The notes below the pieces were generated by a model. It did not search any database. It worked only from the letters and a program-made list of their open reading frames with translations, and had not been told where the DNA came from. A program made the position numbers and the translations under genes. A stretch of 64,000 bases of DNA from the NCBI GenBank assembly GCA_965601485.1, contig OZ271846.1, positions 1,612,001 to 1,676,000 on the forward strand. Direction: 5' to 3'. This DNA is from Methylotenera_A aquatica (GTDB taxonomy: Bacteria > Pseudomonadota > Gammaproteobacteria > Burkholderiales > Methylophilaceae). This document shows, piece after piece, positions 9,683-18,715 of the stretch. Position 1 is the first letter of the stretch, and the number at the start of each line of letters is the position of its first letter.

Positions 9683-10336
9683 ATGCGAATCATTTTACTT
9701 GGCGCACCAGGCGCAGGCAAAGGCACACAAGCCACTCACTTACGCGAAAAATTCAATATCCCGCAAATTTCCACTGGCGATATGTTGCGCGCCGCGGTTA
9801 AAGCAGGCACGCCACTAGGTTTAGAAGCTAAAAGTTTTATGGATAGCGGCGGTTTAGTGCCAGATGCCGTGATTATTGGCTTGGTGAGCGAGCGTATTAA
9901 AGAGGCAGACTGTGCCAACGGATTTCTTTTTGATGGTTTTCCACGTACTATCCCACAAGCCGAAGCCATGAAAGCAGCAGGCGTTGGCATTGAATACGTA
10001 GTAGAAATCGACGTGCCAGATGACGCGATTGTAGAACGAATGAGTGGCCGACGTAGCCACCCTGCTTCCGGTCGCACTTATCACGTTAAATTTAATCCAC
10101 CCAAAACCGCTGGCAAAGACGATGTAACTGGTGAAGATTTAGTGCAGCGCGATGATGACAAAGAAGAAGTGGTTAAAAACCGCTTAAACGTTTATCACAG
10201 CCAAACCAAGCCATTAGTAAAATACTATGTAGACTGGGCAAATAGCGGTTTAGCTGGCGCGCCTAAGCATGTGTTTGTCAATGGTATTGGTGAGATGGAT
10301 ACCATTAAAAACAGTATTTTCAACGCCCTAAAATAA
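9683..10336 (+). CDS. adk: Adenylate kinase (long form)
   Basis: Catalyses ATP + AMP to 2 ADP in the cytoplasm. The P-loop GAPGAGKGTQA lies at residues 7-17, followed by STGDMLRAA and the AMP-site GFPRTIPQAEAM. The 217-aa length and the large LID (about 122-160, rich in charged residues, no Cys quartet) mark the zinc-free long form. It appears monocistronic: its own promoter overlaps ksgA, and a short hairpin with a T run follows. Confidence 0.97.
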   Translation: MRIILLGAPGAGKGTQATHLREKFNIPQISTGDMLRAAVKAGTPLGLEAKSFMDSGGLVPDAVIIGLVSERIKEADCANGFLFDGFPRTIPQAEAMKAAGVGIEYVVEIDVPDDAIVERMSGRRSHPASGRTYHVKFNPPKTAGKDDVTGEDLVQRDDDKEEVVKNRLNVYHSQTKPLVKYYVDWANSGLAGAPKHVFVNGIGEMDTIKNSIFNALK

Positions 10337-10412
10337 GTGATTTAACGCTTATTTAGATGCTAATTAAGCGTAACTAGGATTAAACTATAGGGCTACTGAT
10401 TATAGTTTTGAT

Positions 10413-10430
10413 ATGCAGTCCTGCATTTTT
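10413..10430 (+). terminator. Possible short Rho-independent terminator of adk
   Basis: ATGCAG (10413-10418) and CTGCAT (10421-10426) are complementary with a tight loop, followed by TTTTT. The stem is short, so termination may be weak. A second inverted repeat, ACGCTTA / TAAGCGT (10345-10351 / 10365-10371), lies between it and the adk stop. Confidence 0.4.
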
Positions 10431-10463
10431 AACGCTTAATCATTTTCAAGCAAGAATACCTAT

Positions 10464-10938
10464 TTGAAAGTTAGCGCATTAATTTACTCGGCGTTTTGGC
10501 CTTATTTTTTTAGCATTTATAATACTCAATTGGTTTACCATTATTCCGCCAACCACCCTTAATTTAACGGTTGCCGAAGTTAATGCACCACTTGGTTTGT
10601 TGATGCTAGGCATATTAGGTGTACTCTACGCCGTGTTTCTTACTTTTATGGTTTATTTACAAACATCGGTGCTATTTGAAGCGCGTCATTCCAAAGAATT
10701 ATAAACGAATTGTGAATTAGCTAATAAAGCCAAAGCGTCTCGTTTCACCGAATTGCGTCAGCTTATGGATGAAAAATACATAAACAAGCGGCAAGCCAAG
10801 CCGAAACCAAGTCTGCGTCATTAACCAAATTAAATGCACGATATTAATCGTGCGATTGATATTTCTGGTATCTCACTTTCGGCTTATATTAGCGAGCTTG
10901 AAAACAGCTTAGAATCTAAACTCCCCATTCAAATGTAA
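10464..10938 (+). pseudogene. Broken LapA-like small membrane protein gene
   Basis: Translating the three frames in turn rebuilds one protein of about 155 aa. It starts MKVSALIYSAFW from TTG at 10464, then shifts frame near 10500-10512 to LAFIILNWFTIIPPTTLNL and NAPLGLLMLGILGVLY (two membrane segments). An in-frame TAA stands at 10702-10704, then ANKAKASRFTELRQLMDE. Two more shifts occur near 10775-10795 and 10842-10850 before AIDISGISLSAYISELENSL and the stop at 10936-10938. The pattern (two helices around PLGL, then a coiled tail with RFTELR and ISELE) matches betaproteobacterial LapA-domain proteins. One stop and about three frameshifts make it a clear pseudogene. Confidence 0.75.
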
Positions 10939-10952
10939 GCCTCTAAGTAAGC

Positions 10953-10990
10953 TTAACCTCCCCGCTATTCTTTGGTAGCGAGGAAGTTAA
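10953..10990. terminator. Long hairpin after the LapA-like remnant
   Basis: Arms 10953-10967 and 10976-10990 pair over 15 positions with two exceptions, around an 8-nt loop. The two exceptions are G-T wobbles on the minus strand and C-A mismatches on the plus strand. It follows the pseudogene stop by 14 bp, so it is probably its old terminator. The T run after it is short. Confidence 0.5.
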
Positions 10991-11067
10991 TTTAAAACTC
11001 AACAACTTAATCTCATCGTGCTTACTCATATGTAAAAACACGAGCCCCTGCACAACTATCACAGGCC

Positions 11068-11096
11068 ATGCCAAAGCTGATGCCTTCAAGTATAAT
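11068..11096 (+). promoter_or_regulatory. Sigma-70 promoter for leuS
   Basis: A perfect -10 TATAAT at 11091-11096 has ATGCCA (4 of 6) 17 bp upstream at 11068-11073. Transcription would start about 40 bp before the leuS ATG. Confidence 0.5.
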
Positions 11097-11141
11097 TTCG
11101 ATATTTCTAATTTAAGACAACTAAGTTAAGACACCCTAACC

Positions 11142-13667
11142 ATGCAACAGCAGTACCCTTTCAAAGAAATTGAACAAGCAGCTCAATCATATTGGGAAGC
11201 AAATCAAACATTTGCCGCCTCAGAGCAATCAGATAAACCTAAGTATTATTGCCTATCAATGTTCCCCTACCCAAGCGGACGCTTGCATATGGGTCATGTG
11301 CGTAACTACACCATTGGTGATGTATTAAGCCGTTTTCACAAAATGAAGGGCTTTAACGTGATGCAGCCCATGGGTTGGGATGCATTCGGCTTGCCTGCGG
11401 AAAATGCAGCCATTAAAAACAATACTGCACCGGCCAAATGGACTTATGAAAATATTGAGCATATGAAAACCCAGCTTAAACAATTGGGTTTAGGCGTGGA
11501 TTGGAAACGCGAAATAGCGACTTGCAAACCTGAATATTACAAATGGGAACAATGGCTTTTTACCGAATTATTTAAAAAAGGCCTGATTTACAAAAAAACT
11601 TCCACCGTAAATTGGGACCCAGTGGATGGAACGGTGCTTGCCAATGAGCAAGTGATTGACGGCCGTGGCTGGCGCAGTGGCGCGCTGGTCGAAAAACGCG
11701 ATATTCCGCAGTATTTTATGAAAATCACCGCTTACGCTGAGGAATTATTAAACGACTTGGATAATTTAGATGGCTGGCCTGAGCAGGTTAAAACCATGCA
11801 ACGCAACTGGATTGGTAAAAGCTATGGTTGCGAAGTGGAATTTCCAATTGTTGGTCAAAGTAGTAATTTAAAAGTTTACACTACCCGCCCAGATACATTA
11901 ATGGGCGCGACTTATGTGGCGGTGGCGGCTGAGCATGCGCTAGCGACTTTAGCAGCACAAACCAATCCCAGATTAGCTGATTTTATTGCTGATTGTAAGC
12001 GAGGCAGCGTAGCCGAAGCCGACGTAGCTACCGCTGAGAAAAAAGGCATGGATACAGGCCTATTTGTAACGCATCCGCTAAATGGTGAGCAATTGCCCGT
12101 TTGGGTAGCCAACTATGTATTGGCTAGCTATGGCGAAGGTGCTGTAATGGCGGTGCCTGCGCATGATGAGCGCGATTTTGAGTTTGCTAATAAATTCGGA
12201 TTGCCTATCAAGCAGGTGTATCAAAACTGTAACCTTTCGGCGGTAGATGGAGAAGTAAGGCTTCCAAAATCTAACCCGGATTATGTACATTTATGTTTTG
12301 ATACTAAAACTTGGAAGGATTGGTATGCATCAAAATCTGAACATGATGTTATTACCTTCAATTCAGGCAAATATGATGCTAAGTCGTTTCAAGAAGCTTT
12401 TGATGCAATTTCATCGGATTTAGAAACTAAAAATTTAGGTAAAAAGCGCACCCAATTCCGCTTACGCGATTGGGGTATTTCACGCCAACGCTACTGGGGT
12501 TGCCCAATTCCTATTATTCATTGTGAAAAATGCGGTGAAGTACCTGTGCCTGCCGACCAATTACCGGTTGTGTTGCCGGATGATGTGGTGATGGACGGCG
12601 TTGGATCGCCGATTAAAAAAGACCCACATTTTTACGAAACCACCTGCCCAACTTGTTGCGGCAAAGCCACACGCGAAACCGATACTTTAGACACCTTCTT
12701 TGAGTCTTCTTGGTATTTTGCGCGTTATGCCAGCTTTGATGCCGATAAAATGTGTGATGAGCGCGCTAATTACTGGTTACCAGTGGATCAATATGTGGGC
12801 GGTATTGAGCATGCTATCTTGCATCTTTTATACGCGCGTTTCTTTAACAAATTGATGCGCGATGTTGGTTTGATAAGTAATGATGAGCCATTTATCAAAT
12901 TGCTGACGCAAGGCATGGTGCTAAAAGATGGTTCAAAAATGAGCAAATCAAAAGGCAACACAGTTGATCCTCAACAACTCATAGACACTTATGGCGCTGA
13001 TACGGCAAGATTGTTTATGATGTTTGCAGCGCCGCCTGAGCAAAGTTTGGAATGGGCGAATAGCGGCGTTGAAGGGGCGAATCGCTTTTTACGCCGGCTT
13101 TGGAAAGCGGTTTATGAGCATATTAGTTTGGGTGAAATTGCGGCGTATAGCACGGGCGATTTAAGTGCAGAACTTAAAGCCATTCGATTGCAATTGCATT
13201 TAACCATCGAAAAAGTAGCCGATGACTATGGTCGTCGCCATAGCTTTAATACGGCTATTTCATCTGTAATGGAATTAATGAATGCGCTAGCTAAAATTGA
13301 AGCAACAGATGCTATCACTAGAAGTGTACGTCAAGAGGTACTGCAAAATGTGGCGCTGCTATTATCGCCGATAGTGCCGCATATTTGCCAAGCTTTGTGG
13401 GCAGAGCTAAGGCCAAATAGCAGCATTTTAGAGGCTAGCTGGCCGATTGCCGATAAAGCAGCCATGGTGCATGACGACGTGGAATTGGTACTGCAAGTGA
13501 ATGGGAAATTACGAGGCAGTATGATTGTGTCTAAGCAATTGCCTAAAGATGCTATTGAGCAATTAGCCATCACGCAAGCTTGTATTAAAAAGTTTTTGGT
13601 AGATGGCCAAACTGTGCGTAAAATAATTGTTGTACAGAATAAATTGGTCAATGTGGTGATTGGATAA
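11142..13667 (+). CDS. leuS: Leucyl-tRNA synthetase
   Basis: Class Ia synthetase that charges tRNA-Leu in the cytoplasm. The HIGH-type motif PYPSGRLHMGHVRNYT lies at about residues 43-58 and KMSKS in DGSKMSKSKGNTVDP at about 601-615. Between them lies the CP1 editing domain, with the Thr-rich TTRPDTLMGATYVA. A zinc-knuckle-like stretch with CEKCGE and CPTC, the WGISRQRYWG block and an anticodon-binding C-terminus follow. The 841 aa are near family length. It heads leuS-lptE-holA; the lptE start lies 3 bp after its stop. Confidence 0.97.
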   Translation: MQQQYPFKEIEQAAQSYWEANQTFAASEQSDKPKYYCLSMFPYPSGRLHMGHVRNYTIGDVLSRFHKMKGFNVMQPMGWDAFGLPAENAAIKNNTAPAKWTYENIEHMKTQLKQLGLGVDWKREIATCKPEYYKWEQWLFTELFKKGLIYKKTSTVNWDPVDGTVLANEQVIDGRGWRSGALVEKRDIPQYFMKITAYAEELLNDLDNLDGWPEQVKTMQRNWIGKSYGCEVEFPIVGQSSNLKVYTTRPDTLMGATYVAVAAEHALATLAAQTNPRLADFIADCKRGSVAEADVATAEKKGMDTGLFVTHPLNGEQLPVWVANYVLASYGEGAVMAVPAHDERDFEFANKFGLPIKQVYQNCNLSAVDGEVRLPKSNPDYVHLCFDTKTWKDWYASKSEHDVITFNSGKYDAKSFQEAFDAISSDLETKNLGKKRTQFRLRDWGISRQRYWGCPIPIIHCEKCGEVPVPADQLPVVLPDDVVMDGVGSPIKKDPHFYETTCPTCCGKATRETDTLDTFFESSWYFARYASFDADKMCDERANYWLPVDQYVGGIEHAILHLLYARFFNKLMRDVGLISNDEPFIKLLTQGMVLKDGSKMSKSKGNTVDPQQLIDTYGADTARLFMMFAAPPEQSLEWANSGVEGANRFLRRLWKAVYEHISLGEIAAYSTGDLSAELKAIRLQLHLTIEKVADDYGRRHSFNTAISSVMELMNALAKIEATDAITRSVRQEVLQNVALLLSPIVPHICQALWAELRPNSSILEASWPIADKAAMVHDDVELVLQVNGKLRGSMIVSKQLPKDAIEQLAITQACIKKFLVDGQTVRKIIVVQNKLVNVVIG

Positions 13668-13670
13668 AAC

Positions 13671-14171
13671 TTGAATCTTTCGAATATAAACGCAACGCTA
13701 TGCACACTTTTTTTTGTAGTTATATTAGCAACCTCAACCAGTTGTGGCTTTAAGTTACGCGGATCTGCAAACATTGCTTTTGAAAGCATCTATATTCAAG
13801 GTAACACTTTAACTATTTCAAAAAAATTGGTTGAATCGCTTAAATTAAATGATATCAAAGTGTTAAATTCGGCAGATAACGCGAGTTTACAGCTTGAGCT
13901 AATGGGCGAGGAAAACGAAAAACGTATTCTTTCCTTAAGTGGTAGCGGTTTAGTCAGAGAGTTTGAATTATTTTATCGCATTCATTACCGCACAAGACAG
14001 GCCGATGCCGCACTTTGGAGCCCAGTGCAAACGATTGAAGCTAGACGTGATTTTTCTTACAGTGATGCCAACATACTCGCCAAACAAGCTGAAGAAAGAC
14101 AATTAAACGAAAATATGCAAACAGATGTATTAAGCAATTTAATGCGTCGTCTTTCTAGACTTAAAAAGTAA
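13671..14171 (+). CDS. lptE: LPS-assembly lipoprotein LptE
   Basis: An outer-membrane lipoprotein that plugs the LptD barrel. Start is TTG at 13671, served by a GGA inside the leuS stop region about 6 bases upstream. A hydrophobic stretch (about 10-23) ends in the lipobox TSTSC with C25 as the lipidated residue, followed at once by the family hallmark GFKLRG. The C-terminus is helical and charged, ending in LMRRLSRLKK. The 166 aa and the leuS-lptE-holA order are typical. Confidence 0.92.
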   Translation: MNLSNINATLCTLFFVVILATSTSCGFKLRGSANIAFESIYIQGNTLTISKKLVESLKLNDIKVLNSADNASLQLELMGEENEKRILSLSGSGLVREFELFYRIHYRTRQADAALWSPVQTIEARRDFSYSDANILAKQAEERQLNENMQTDVLSNLMRRLSRLKK

Positions 14172-14190
14172 TCTTGTTGTAGGCTAGCCA

Positions 14191-15204
14191 ATGCAGTTAG
14201 ATTCAAATCAACTCAACTCTCATCTGACTAAAACACTAGCCCCTTTATATGTTTTGGTGGGTGATGAACCACTGGCTCAGAGTGAATGCCTTGACAGCAT
14301 TCGCAAAGCGGCGCGCAAGTCAGGAGCAGATGAACGCAATAGTTTTATTGTAGAGCGGAACTTTAACTGGCAACAAATCAACCAGTTTGCGCATGCGCTT
14401 TCTCTGTTTTCTAGCTTACGCATCTTAGAAATTATAATCCCCAGCGGCAAACCAGGTGTTGAGGGCGGCAAAGCATTAATTGAGCTGTGTGCAAACTTAA
14501 TACCTGACACCACCATCATTATTGTATTGCCAGCATTAGAGCGTGACGTTAAAAATAGCGCTTGGTTTAGCGCCTTGCAAAAAGCGGCAGTAGTCATTGA
14601 TTTAAAAGAAATAGCGCCCGCTCAATTACCACAATGGCTAGCGGCAAGATTAGCACTTCAAAATCAAACAACAGATGCCATTTCACTCGCCTTTATTGCG
14701 CATCAGGTTGAAGGCAATTTACTGGCAGCGCATCAAGAAATTCAAAAGCTAGCCTTGCTGCATCCCGCTGGTGAAATTAGCCATGAAGCGATACGTGAGG
14801 CAGTTTTAAATGTATCGCGTTTTGATGCGTTTCAATTAGGTGAGGCCTTAATGGCCGGCGACACCAGTCGCGTAACGGCTATTTTGCAAGTTTTACAAGA
14901 TGAAGGTGAAAACGCTGTGGCGGTGATGAATCCATTAATGTGGGTACTGCGGCCTTTGTTACGTATTAAACAGGCAGAATCACATAATGAAAACATCGCA
15001 TCTGCCATGGCCAATGCGCGTATTTATGGCGATAGACAAACACTGGTGAAGCGTGCCTTAAGCCGTTTAAGCTTGCGTCAACTGGAAGCAGCGTTGCAAA
15101 AATTATGCGATATTGATCAAACGGCCAAAGGCATGATGCAAGGCGATGCTTGGCTTGAACTTTCCAGGCTATGCTTTGGTTTAGCCAAAGTGCGCGGGCG
15201 TTAA
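14191..15204 (+). CDS. holA: DNA polymerase III delta subunit
   Basis: The clamp-loader wrench that opens the beta sliding clamp. 337 aa; the N-terminal AAA+-like domain contains LYVLVGDEPLAQSECLDSIR, typical of HolA. It lacks a working Walker A, as delta subunits do. The C-terminal collar domain includes NPLMWVLRPLLRI and the family sequence QTAKGMMQGDAWLEL near the end. It follows lptE by 19 bp in the conserved leuS operon. Confidence 0.95.
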   Translation: MQLDSNQLNSHLTKTLAPLYVLVGDEPLAQSECLDSIRKAARKSGADERNSFIVERNFNWQQINQFAHALSLFSSLRILEIIIPSGKPGVEGGKALIELCANLIPDTTIIIVLPALERDVKNSAWFSALQKAAVVIDLKEIAPAQLPQWLAARLALQNQTTDAISLAFIAHQVEGNLLAAHQEIQKLALLHPAGEISHEAIREAVLNVSRFDAFQLGEALMAGDTSRVTAILQVLQDEGENAVAVMNPLMWVLRPLLRIKQAESHNENIASAMANARIYGDRQTLVKRALSRLSLRQLEAALQKLCDIDQTAKGMMQGDAWLELSRLCFGLAKVRGR

Positions 15205-15251
15205 TCACTCAAATTTAACCTAGCTAGTCTAGTGCTTAGCAAAACCGTATA

Positions 15252-16517
15252 ATGTCTTTTATGGATATTAAAAATTACATGCAAACGGTTGGTATTAACG
15301 CGCGTGCCTCATCACGCCTCATGGCAGCAGCCGAGACCAGCACTAAAAACCAAGCACTAATCTATATTGCCAGTGCTATCTTGCGCGAAAAATCGGTATT
15401 AATTGCAGCTAACCAGCAAGACTTAGCCGCCGCGCGTGCCAACGGTTTAGATGATGTAATGTTAGATAGATTAACGCTATCAGAAAAATCGATTCTGACC
15501 ATGGCTGAAGGCTTGCAACAAATTGCTAATTTAGCCGATCCAATTGGAGAAATGAGCAATCTTAAATACCGCCCAAGTGGTATTCAAATCGGGCAAATGC
15601 GTGTGCCATTAGGTGTAATAGGTATTATTTATGAGGCACGTCCGAACGTAACAGTAGACGCGGCTGGACTTTGTATCAAGTCAGGCAATTCTTGTATTTT
15701 GCGTGGTGGAAGTGAAGCGATTCACTGTAATCAGGCATTATCAAAACTAGTGCACGAAGGCTTAGAAAAAGCAGGTTTGCCAACATCGGCGGTACAAGTG
15801 ATTGAAACGACTGACCGTGCAGCCGTGGGCGAGTTAATCACCATGAAACAATATGTGGATGTGATTGTGCCACGAGGCGGCAAAGGTTTGATTGAGCGCA
15901 TTTCGAATGATGCCCGCATTCCTGTGATTAAACATTTAGATGGCAATTGTCATGTATATATTGACGATCAAGCCGATTTTTCTAAAGCATTGCCTGTTTT
16001 AGAAAATAGCAAAACACAGCGTTTGGGCACTTGCAACACGGCAGAATCATTGCTGATTGCACGCTCAGTGGCAAAGGATATGCTACCAAAATTAGCCGCC
16101 ATGCTCACTGAAAAAGGCATTGAGATTCGTGGCTGTTTGGAAACATTAGCTTTGGTAGCTAATGCTAAACCTGCTACGGATGAAGATTTCTATACGGAAT
16201 ACTTGGCCGCTATTATTTCTTGTAAAGTCGTTGATGGCTTAGAAGAAGCCATTACGCATATCAATCAACATTCTAGCCAACATACTGAAGCGATTGTGAC
16301 TGAAAACTACACCAAAGCCAGACGCTTTTTACGCGAAGTGGATTCTAGCAGTGTGATGGTAAATGCCTCTACACGTTTTGCCGATGGCTTTGAATATGGC
16401 TTAGGTGCAGAAATCGGTATTTCTACCGATAAGTTGCATGCGCGTGGCCCAGTAGGTTTAGAAGGCCTCACTTCACTTAAATATATCGTACTTGGTGATG
16501 GCCAAGTACGTCGCTAA
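15252..16517 (+). CDS. proA: Gamma-glutamyl phosphate reductase
   Basis: Second enzyme of proline synthesis; it reduces gamma-glutamyl phosphate with NADPH. An aldehyde-dehydrogenase-fold protein of 421 aa. The catalytic cysteine sits in RLGTCNTAESLL. The conserved VPLGVIGIIYEARPNVT and VPRGGKGLI blocks are present. It follows holA by 47 bp; nadD follows 9 bp later. Its partner proB is 35 kb away, with obgE and the pur genes, as in many betaproteobacteria. Confidence 0.96.
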   Translation: MSFMDIKNYMQTVGINARASSRLMAAAETSTKNQALIYIASAILREKSVLIAANQQDLAAARANGLDDVMLDRLTLSEKSILTMAEGLQQIANLADPIGEMSNLKYRPSGIQIGQMRVPLGVIGIIYEARPNVTVDAAGLCIKSGNSCILRGGSEAIHCNQALSKLVHEGLEKAGLPTSAVQVIETTDRAAVGELITMKQYVDVIVPRGGKGLIERISNDARIPVIKHLDGNCHVYIDDQADFSKALPVLENSKTQRLGTCNTAESLLIARSVAKDMLPKLAAMLTEKGIEIRGCLETLALVANAKPATDEDFYTEYLAAIISCKVVDGLEEAITHINQHSSQHTEAIVTENYTKARRFLREVDSSSVMVNASTRFADGFEYGLGAEIGISTDKLHARGPVGLEGLTSLKYIVLGDGQVRR

Positions 16518-16526
16518 TTTTAAGTT

Positions 16527-17168
16527 ATGCGGCTCATAGGGCTTTTGGGTGGGACATTTAACCCCATCCATTTTGGCCATTTACGCATGGCACAAGAACT
16601 AGCCGAAGTACTTAGCTTGGATGAAGTGCGCTTTATTCCTTCCGCCAATCCACCTCACAAAACAGCACCAAGCGTCTCTGCTAAACATCGTGCCAATATG
16701 GTGCAATTAGCTGTTGAAAACAATCCACTTTTCAAACTAGACACCCGTGAGCTACAGCGAATTGGCGCATCCTATACAATAGATACCTTAACATCGCTAC
16801 GTCATGAGTTGGGTAATAATGTGGCTTTATGCTTAATGATGGGCAGCGATGCGTTTACCAAGTTAAACTCGTGGCACCGCTGGCAAGAGTTGCTAAATTT
16901 TTGTCATCTTATTTTAGTACAAAGGCCGAATAACCGAACAAAGCAACCTTTAGTTAAAGAACTGGAGTCTATCTTACATCAGCACTACACACAGCATAGT
17001 GAGGATTTGACTTCGTATGCTGCTGGCTATATTCACATGCAAGCGATTACAGAATTAGATATTTCCTCAACCACAATTAGGGAAACTTTTAAAAGAAAAT
17101 TAATGCCGCGTTACTTAATGCCCGAAACGGTAATTAACTATATTCAAGCAAATCAGTTATACGTTTAA
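16527..17168 (+). CDS. nadD: Nicotinate-nucleotide adenylyltransferase
   Basis: Forms deamido-NAD from nicotinate mononucleotide and ATP. A 213-aa HxGH-family nucleotidyltransferase: GGTFNPIHFGHLRMA at residues 8-22 and the C-terminal ISSTTIRE motif. It ends the proA-nadD unit. In most relatives rsfS and rlmH follow nadD; here a strong terminator and an unrelated convergent gene follow instead. Confidence 0.95.
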   Translation: MRLIGLLGGTFNPIHFGHLRMAQELAEVLSLDEVRFIPSANPPHKTAPSVSAKHRANMVQLAVENNPLFKLDTRELQRIGASYTIDTLTSLRHELGNNVALCLMMGSDAFTKLNSWHRWQELLNFCHLILVQRPNNRTKQPLVKELESILHQHYTQHSEDLTSYAAGYIHMQAITELDISSTTIRETFKRKLMPRYLMPETVINYIQANQLYV

Positions 17169-17187
17169 AAGTTGTTAAAGAAAATAT

Positions 17188-17211
17188 AAAAGCCTCCAAT
17201 TGGAGGCTTTT
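17188..17211. terminator. Bidirectional Rho-independent terminator
   Basis: A perfect 24-bp palindrome built on AAAAGCCTCC / GGAGGCTTTT around AATT. It sits between the convergent nadD and the CTERM gene and should stop transcription from both sides. Confidence 0.9.
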
Positions 17212-17248
17212 ATATTAAAAAAACTAAGACCATTGATTTAAAAATTAA

Positions 17249-17890
17249 TTATTTGGCAGCTTTTGCTTTGTTACGACGACGTGCAATACCGAAAGCTCCT
17301 AATGCAGAAGCCAATAGAGGCAATGCAGCTGGGACTGGTACAGCGCTAACACCAATCACGTAGTCATCATAATCTCCATCTAAATCACCGCTGTCGTTAA
17401 AGCCGATCAGGAACTGATATGGTAAGCCTGTAGCTGCATCAATGTAACTGCCATTATTTAAGATGTATGCGATCTTATTAATATTATCACCAATGTTTGA
17501 AGCACTAACGCCTGTTGTTGTATCGTTAAAGCCAAAATTGATTGCACCTGCTGAAACAGCGAACTCAAATGATTGACCAACAGTTACACTGCCAGGATCT
17601 ACGTTAATTCCCGATTCAGTTACGTCAGTGCCGTTTGCTACATAGAAGTTAACATCTTTAGCTTCTGCACCTAAGAAAGTTGCTCTGAAAATTGCGGCTT
17701 CATCAATTGAAAGCGTGCCAAAATTACCACCTAATGCACCAGTAATAACATCATGCGCTCCAGTGGGAGAGTAGGTGCCTTCAACTGTTGTAAAAAAAAC
17801 TGGACCAGATACATCTAATGACAACGTGGCTGCTTGAGATGACATTGATGCTAAAATAAAACCTAACGCTACTAAAAAATTTTTCATCAT
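17249..17890 (-). CDS. Secreted protein with VPxPA-CTERM sorting signal
   Basis: A 213-aa exported protein of unknown role. A signal peptide covers about residues 1-20 (cleavage after SSQA). The body is rich in Gly, Ser, Thr and Asp, with no Cys, and looks beta-stranded. The C-terminus has the tripartite exosortase signal: VPVPAALPLL, a hydrophobic helix, then the basic RRRNKAKAAK. Such tails are recognised by exosortase and cut during export of matrix or surface proteins; no exosortase gene lies in this window. AGGG lies 6 bases before the second ATG (17887), which may be the true start. It has its own promoter and terminator. Confidence 0.8.
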   Translation of the reverse strand: MMKNFLVALGFILASMSSQAATLSLDVSGPVFFTTVEGTYSPTGAHDVITGALGGNFGTLSIDEAAIFRATFLGAEAKDVNFYVANGTDVTESGINVDPGSVTVGQSFEFAVSAGAINFGFNDTTTGVSASNIGDNINKIAYILNNGSYIDAATGLPYQFLIGFNDSGDLDGDYDDYVIGVSAVPVPAALPLLASALGAFGIARRRNKAKAAK

Positions 17891-17961
17891 GAACCCTAAT
17901 TCAAGTTTAAAAACTGAGCTTACTTAAACTTATTTGTTAAATATTTAAACATTATAAAAAC

Positions 17962-17990
17962 ATAATAGGCAGGTAGGTAATTCGCGTCAA
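17962..17990 (-). promoter_or_regulatory. Sigma-70 promoter of the CTERM gene
   Basis: On the minus strand TTGACG (17985-17990) and TATTAT (17962-17967) are separated by exactly 17 bp. Directly upstream is a perfect inverted repeat TAGCCC-GTAT-GGGCTA (17991-18006), well placed for a regulator. The leader would be about 65 nt. Confidence 0.6.
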
Positions 17991-18090
17991 TAGCCCGTAT
18001 GGGCTAACACTGAATAATCGGTAGATAAAATATTTAATAATATTCTAATCTATTGATTTAAAAGATTAACTGATGTTTATAGATGGCCAT

Positions 18091-18705
18091 CTAAATGTTA
18101 ATTCTATTAATTGAATATAATTTCTTTTCAATACTAGCAATATTGTCACTAGCGCACTGCATTTGTGAGTCTATAAGATTCGCAACCCAGCCTTTTATGG
18201 GGCAATTACGTGCTTTAATTGATTCAATTGTGAGTAGCGCATGGTTGATACAACCAAGTTTTATGCCAACCACCACTATTATAGGGATGTTTAATGCCTT
18301 TGCCAAATCCGCAATATCGTTTGAATTGTTTAAAGGCACCAAAAAACCGCCAGCACCTTCTACAATCACTATATCTGCGAGCTTGCATAACTCGTCAAAC
18401 GCTTGCTTGATTATCGTAATCTCTATTGTTTTGCCTTCAAGATCAGCGGCGATATGTGGCGCGATAGCTTCTTTAAAACTATACGGATTGGTTAGCTCGC
18501 GCGGGACTTTAATATTGCTGGCAGCTTCTAGTTTTAGCACATCATCATTGATCCACTCGCCGTTTACCCAATCGCATCCAGCAGCTACAGGCTTCATGCC
18601 AACCACCTTGTAGCCTTGCGCAACATATTGCTTTATCAACTTGCAAGCAATATAGGTTTTACCTATGCCAGTATCAGTACCAGTAATAAAAAATGCTTGT
18701 TTCAT
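18091..18705 (-). CDS. bioD: Dethiobiotin synthetase
   Basis: ATP-dependent closure of the ureido ring from 7,8-diaminopelargonic acid and CO2. The P-loop FITGTDTGIGKTYIACKL lies near the N-terminus and the GAGGFLVPL block in the middle. The 204 aa are slightly short of the 220-230 usual for the family, but all core motifs are there. Last gene of bioB-F-H-C-D. A perfect palindrome TAGATGGCCATCTA (18080-18093) covers its stop codon. Confidence 0.93.
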   Translation of the reverse strand: MKQAFFITGTDTGIGKTYIACKLIKQYVAQGYKVVGMKPVAAGCDWVNGEWINDDVLKLEAASNIKVPRELTNPYSFKEAIAPHIAADLEGKTIEITIIKQAFDELCKLADIVIVEGAGGFLVPLNNSNDIADLAKALNIPIIVVVGIKLGCINHALLTIESIKARNCPIKGWVANLIDSQMQCASDNIASIEKKLYSINRINI

Positions 18706-18715
18706 GGGTGACGCA

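Noticed and set aside
12220..12440. Apparent insertion with A/T-rich codons in the LeuRS editing-synthetic junction (WKDWYASKSEHD)
   Set aside because: Other betaproteobacterial LeuRS proteins have a comparable W-WY segment here, so it is lineage-typical and not a foreign insert.
13331..13789. 152-codon minus-strand frame across leuS and lptE
   Set aside because: Antisense to two firm genes.
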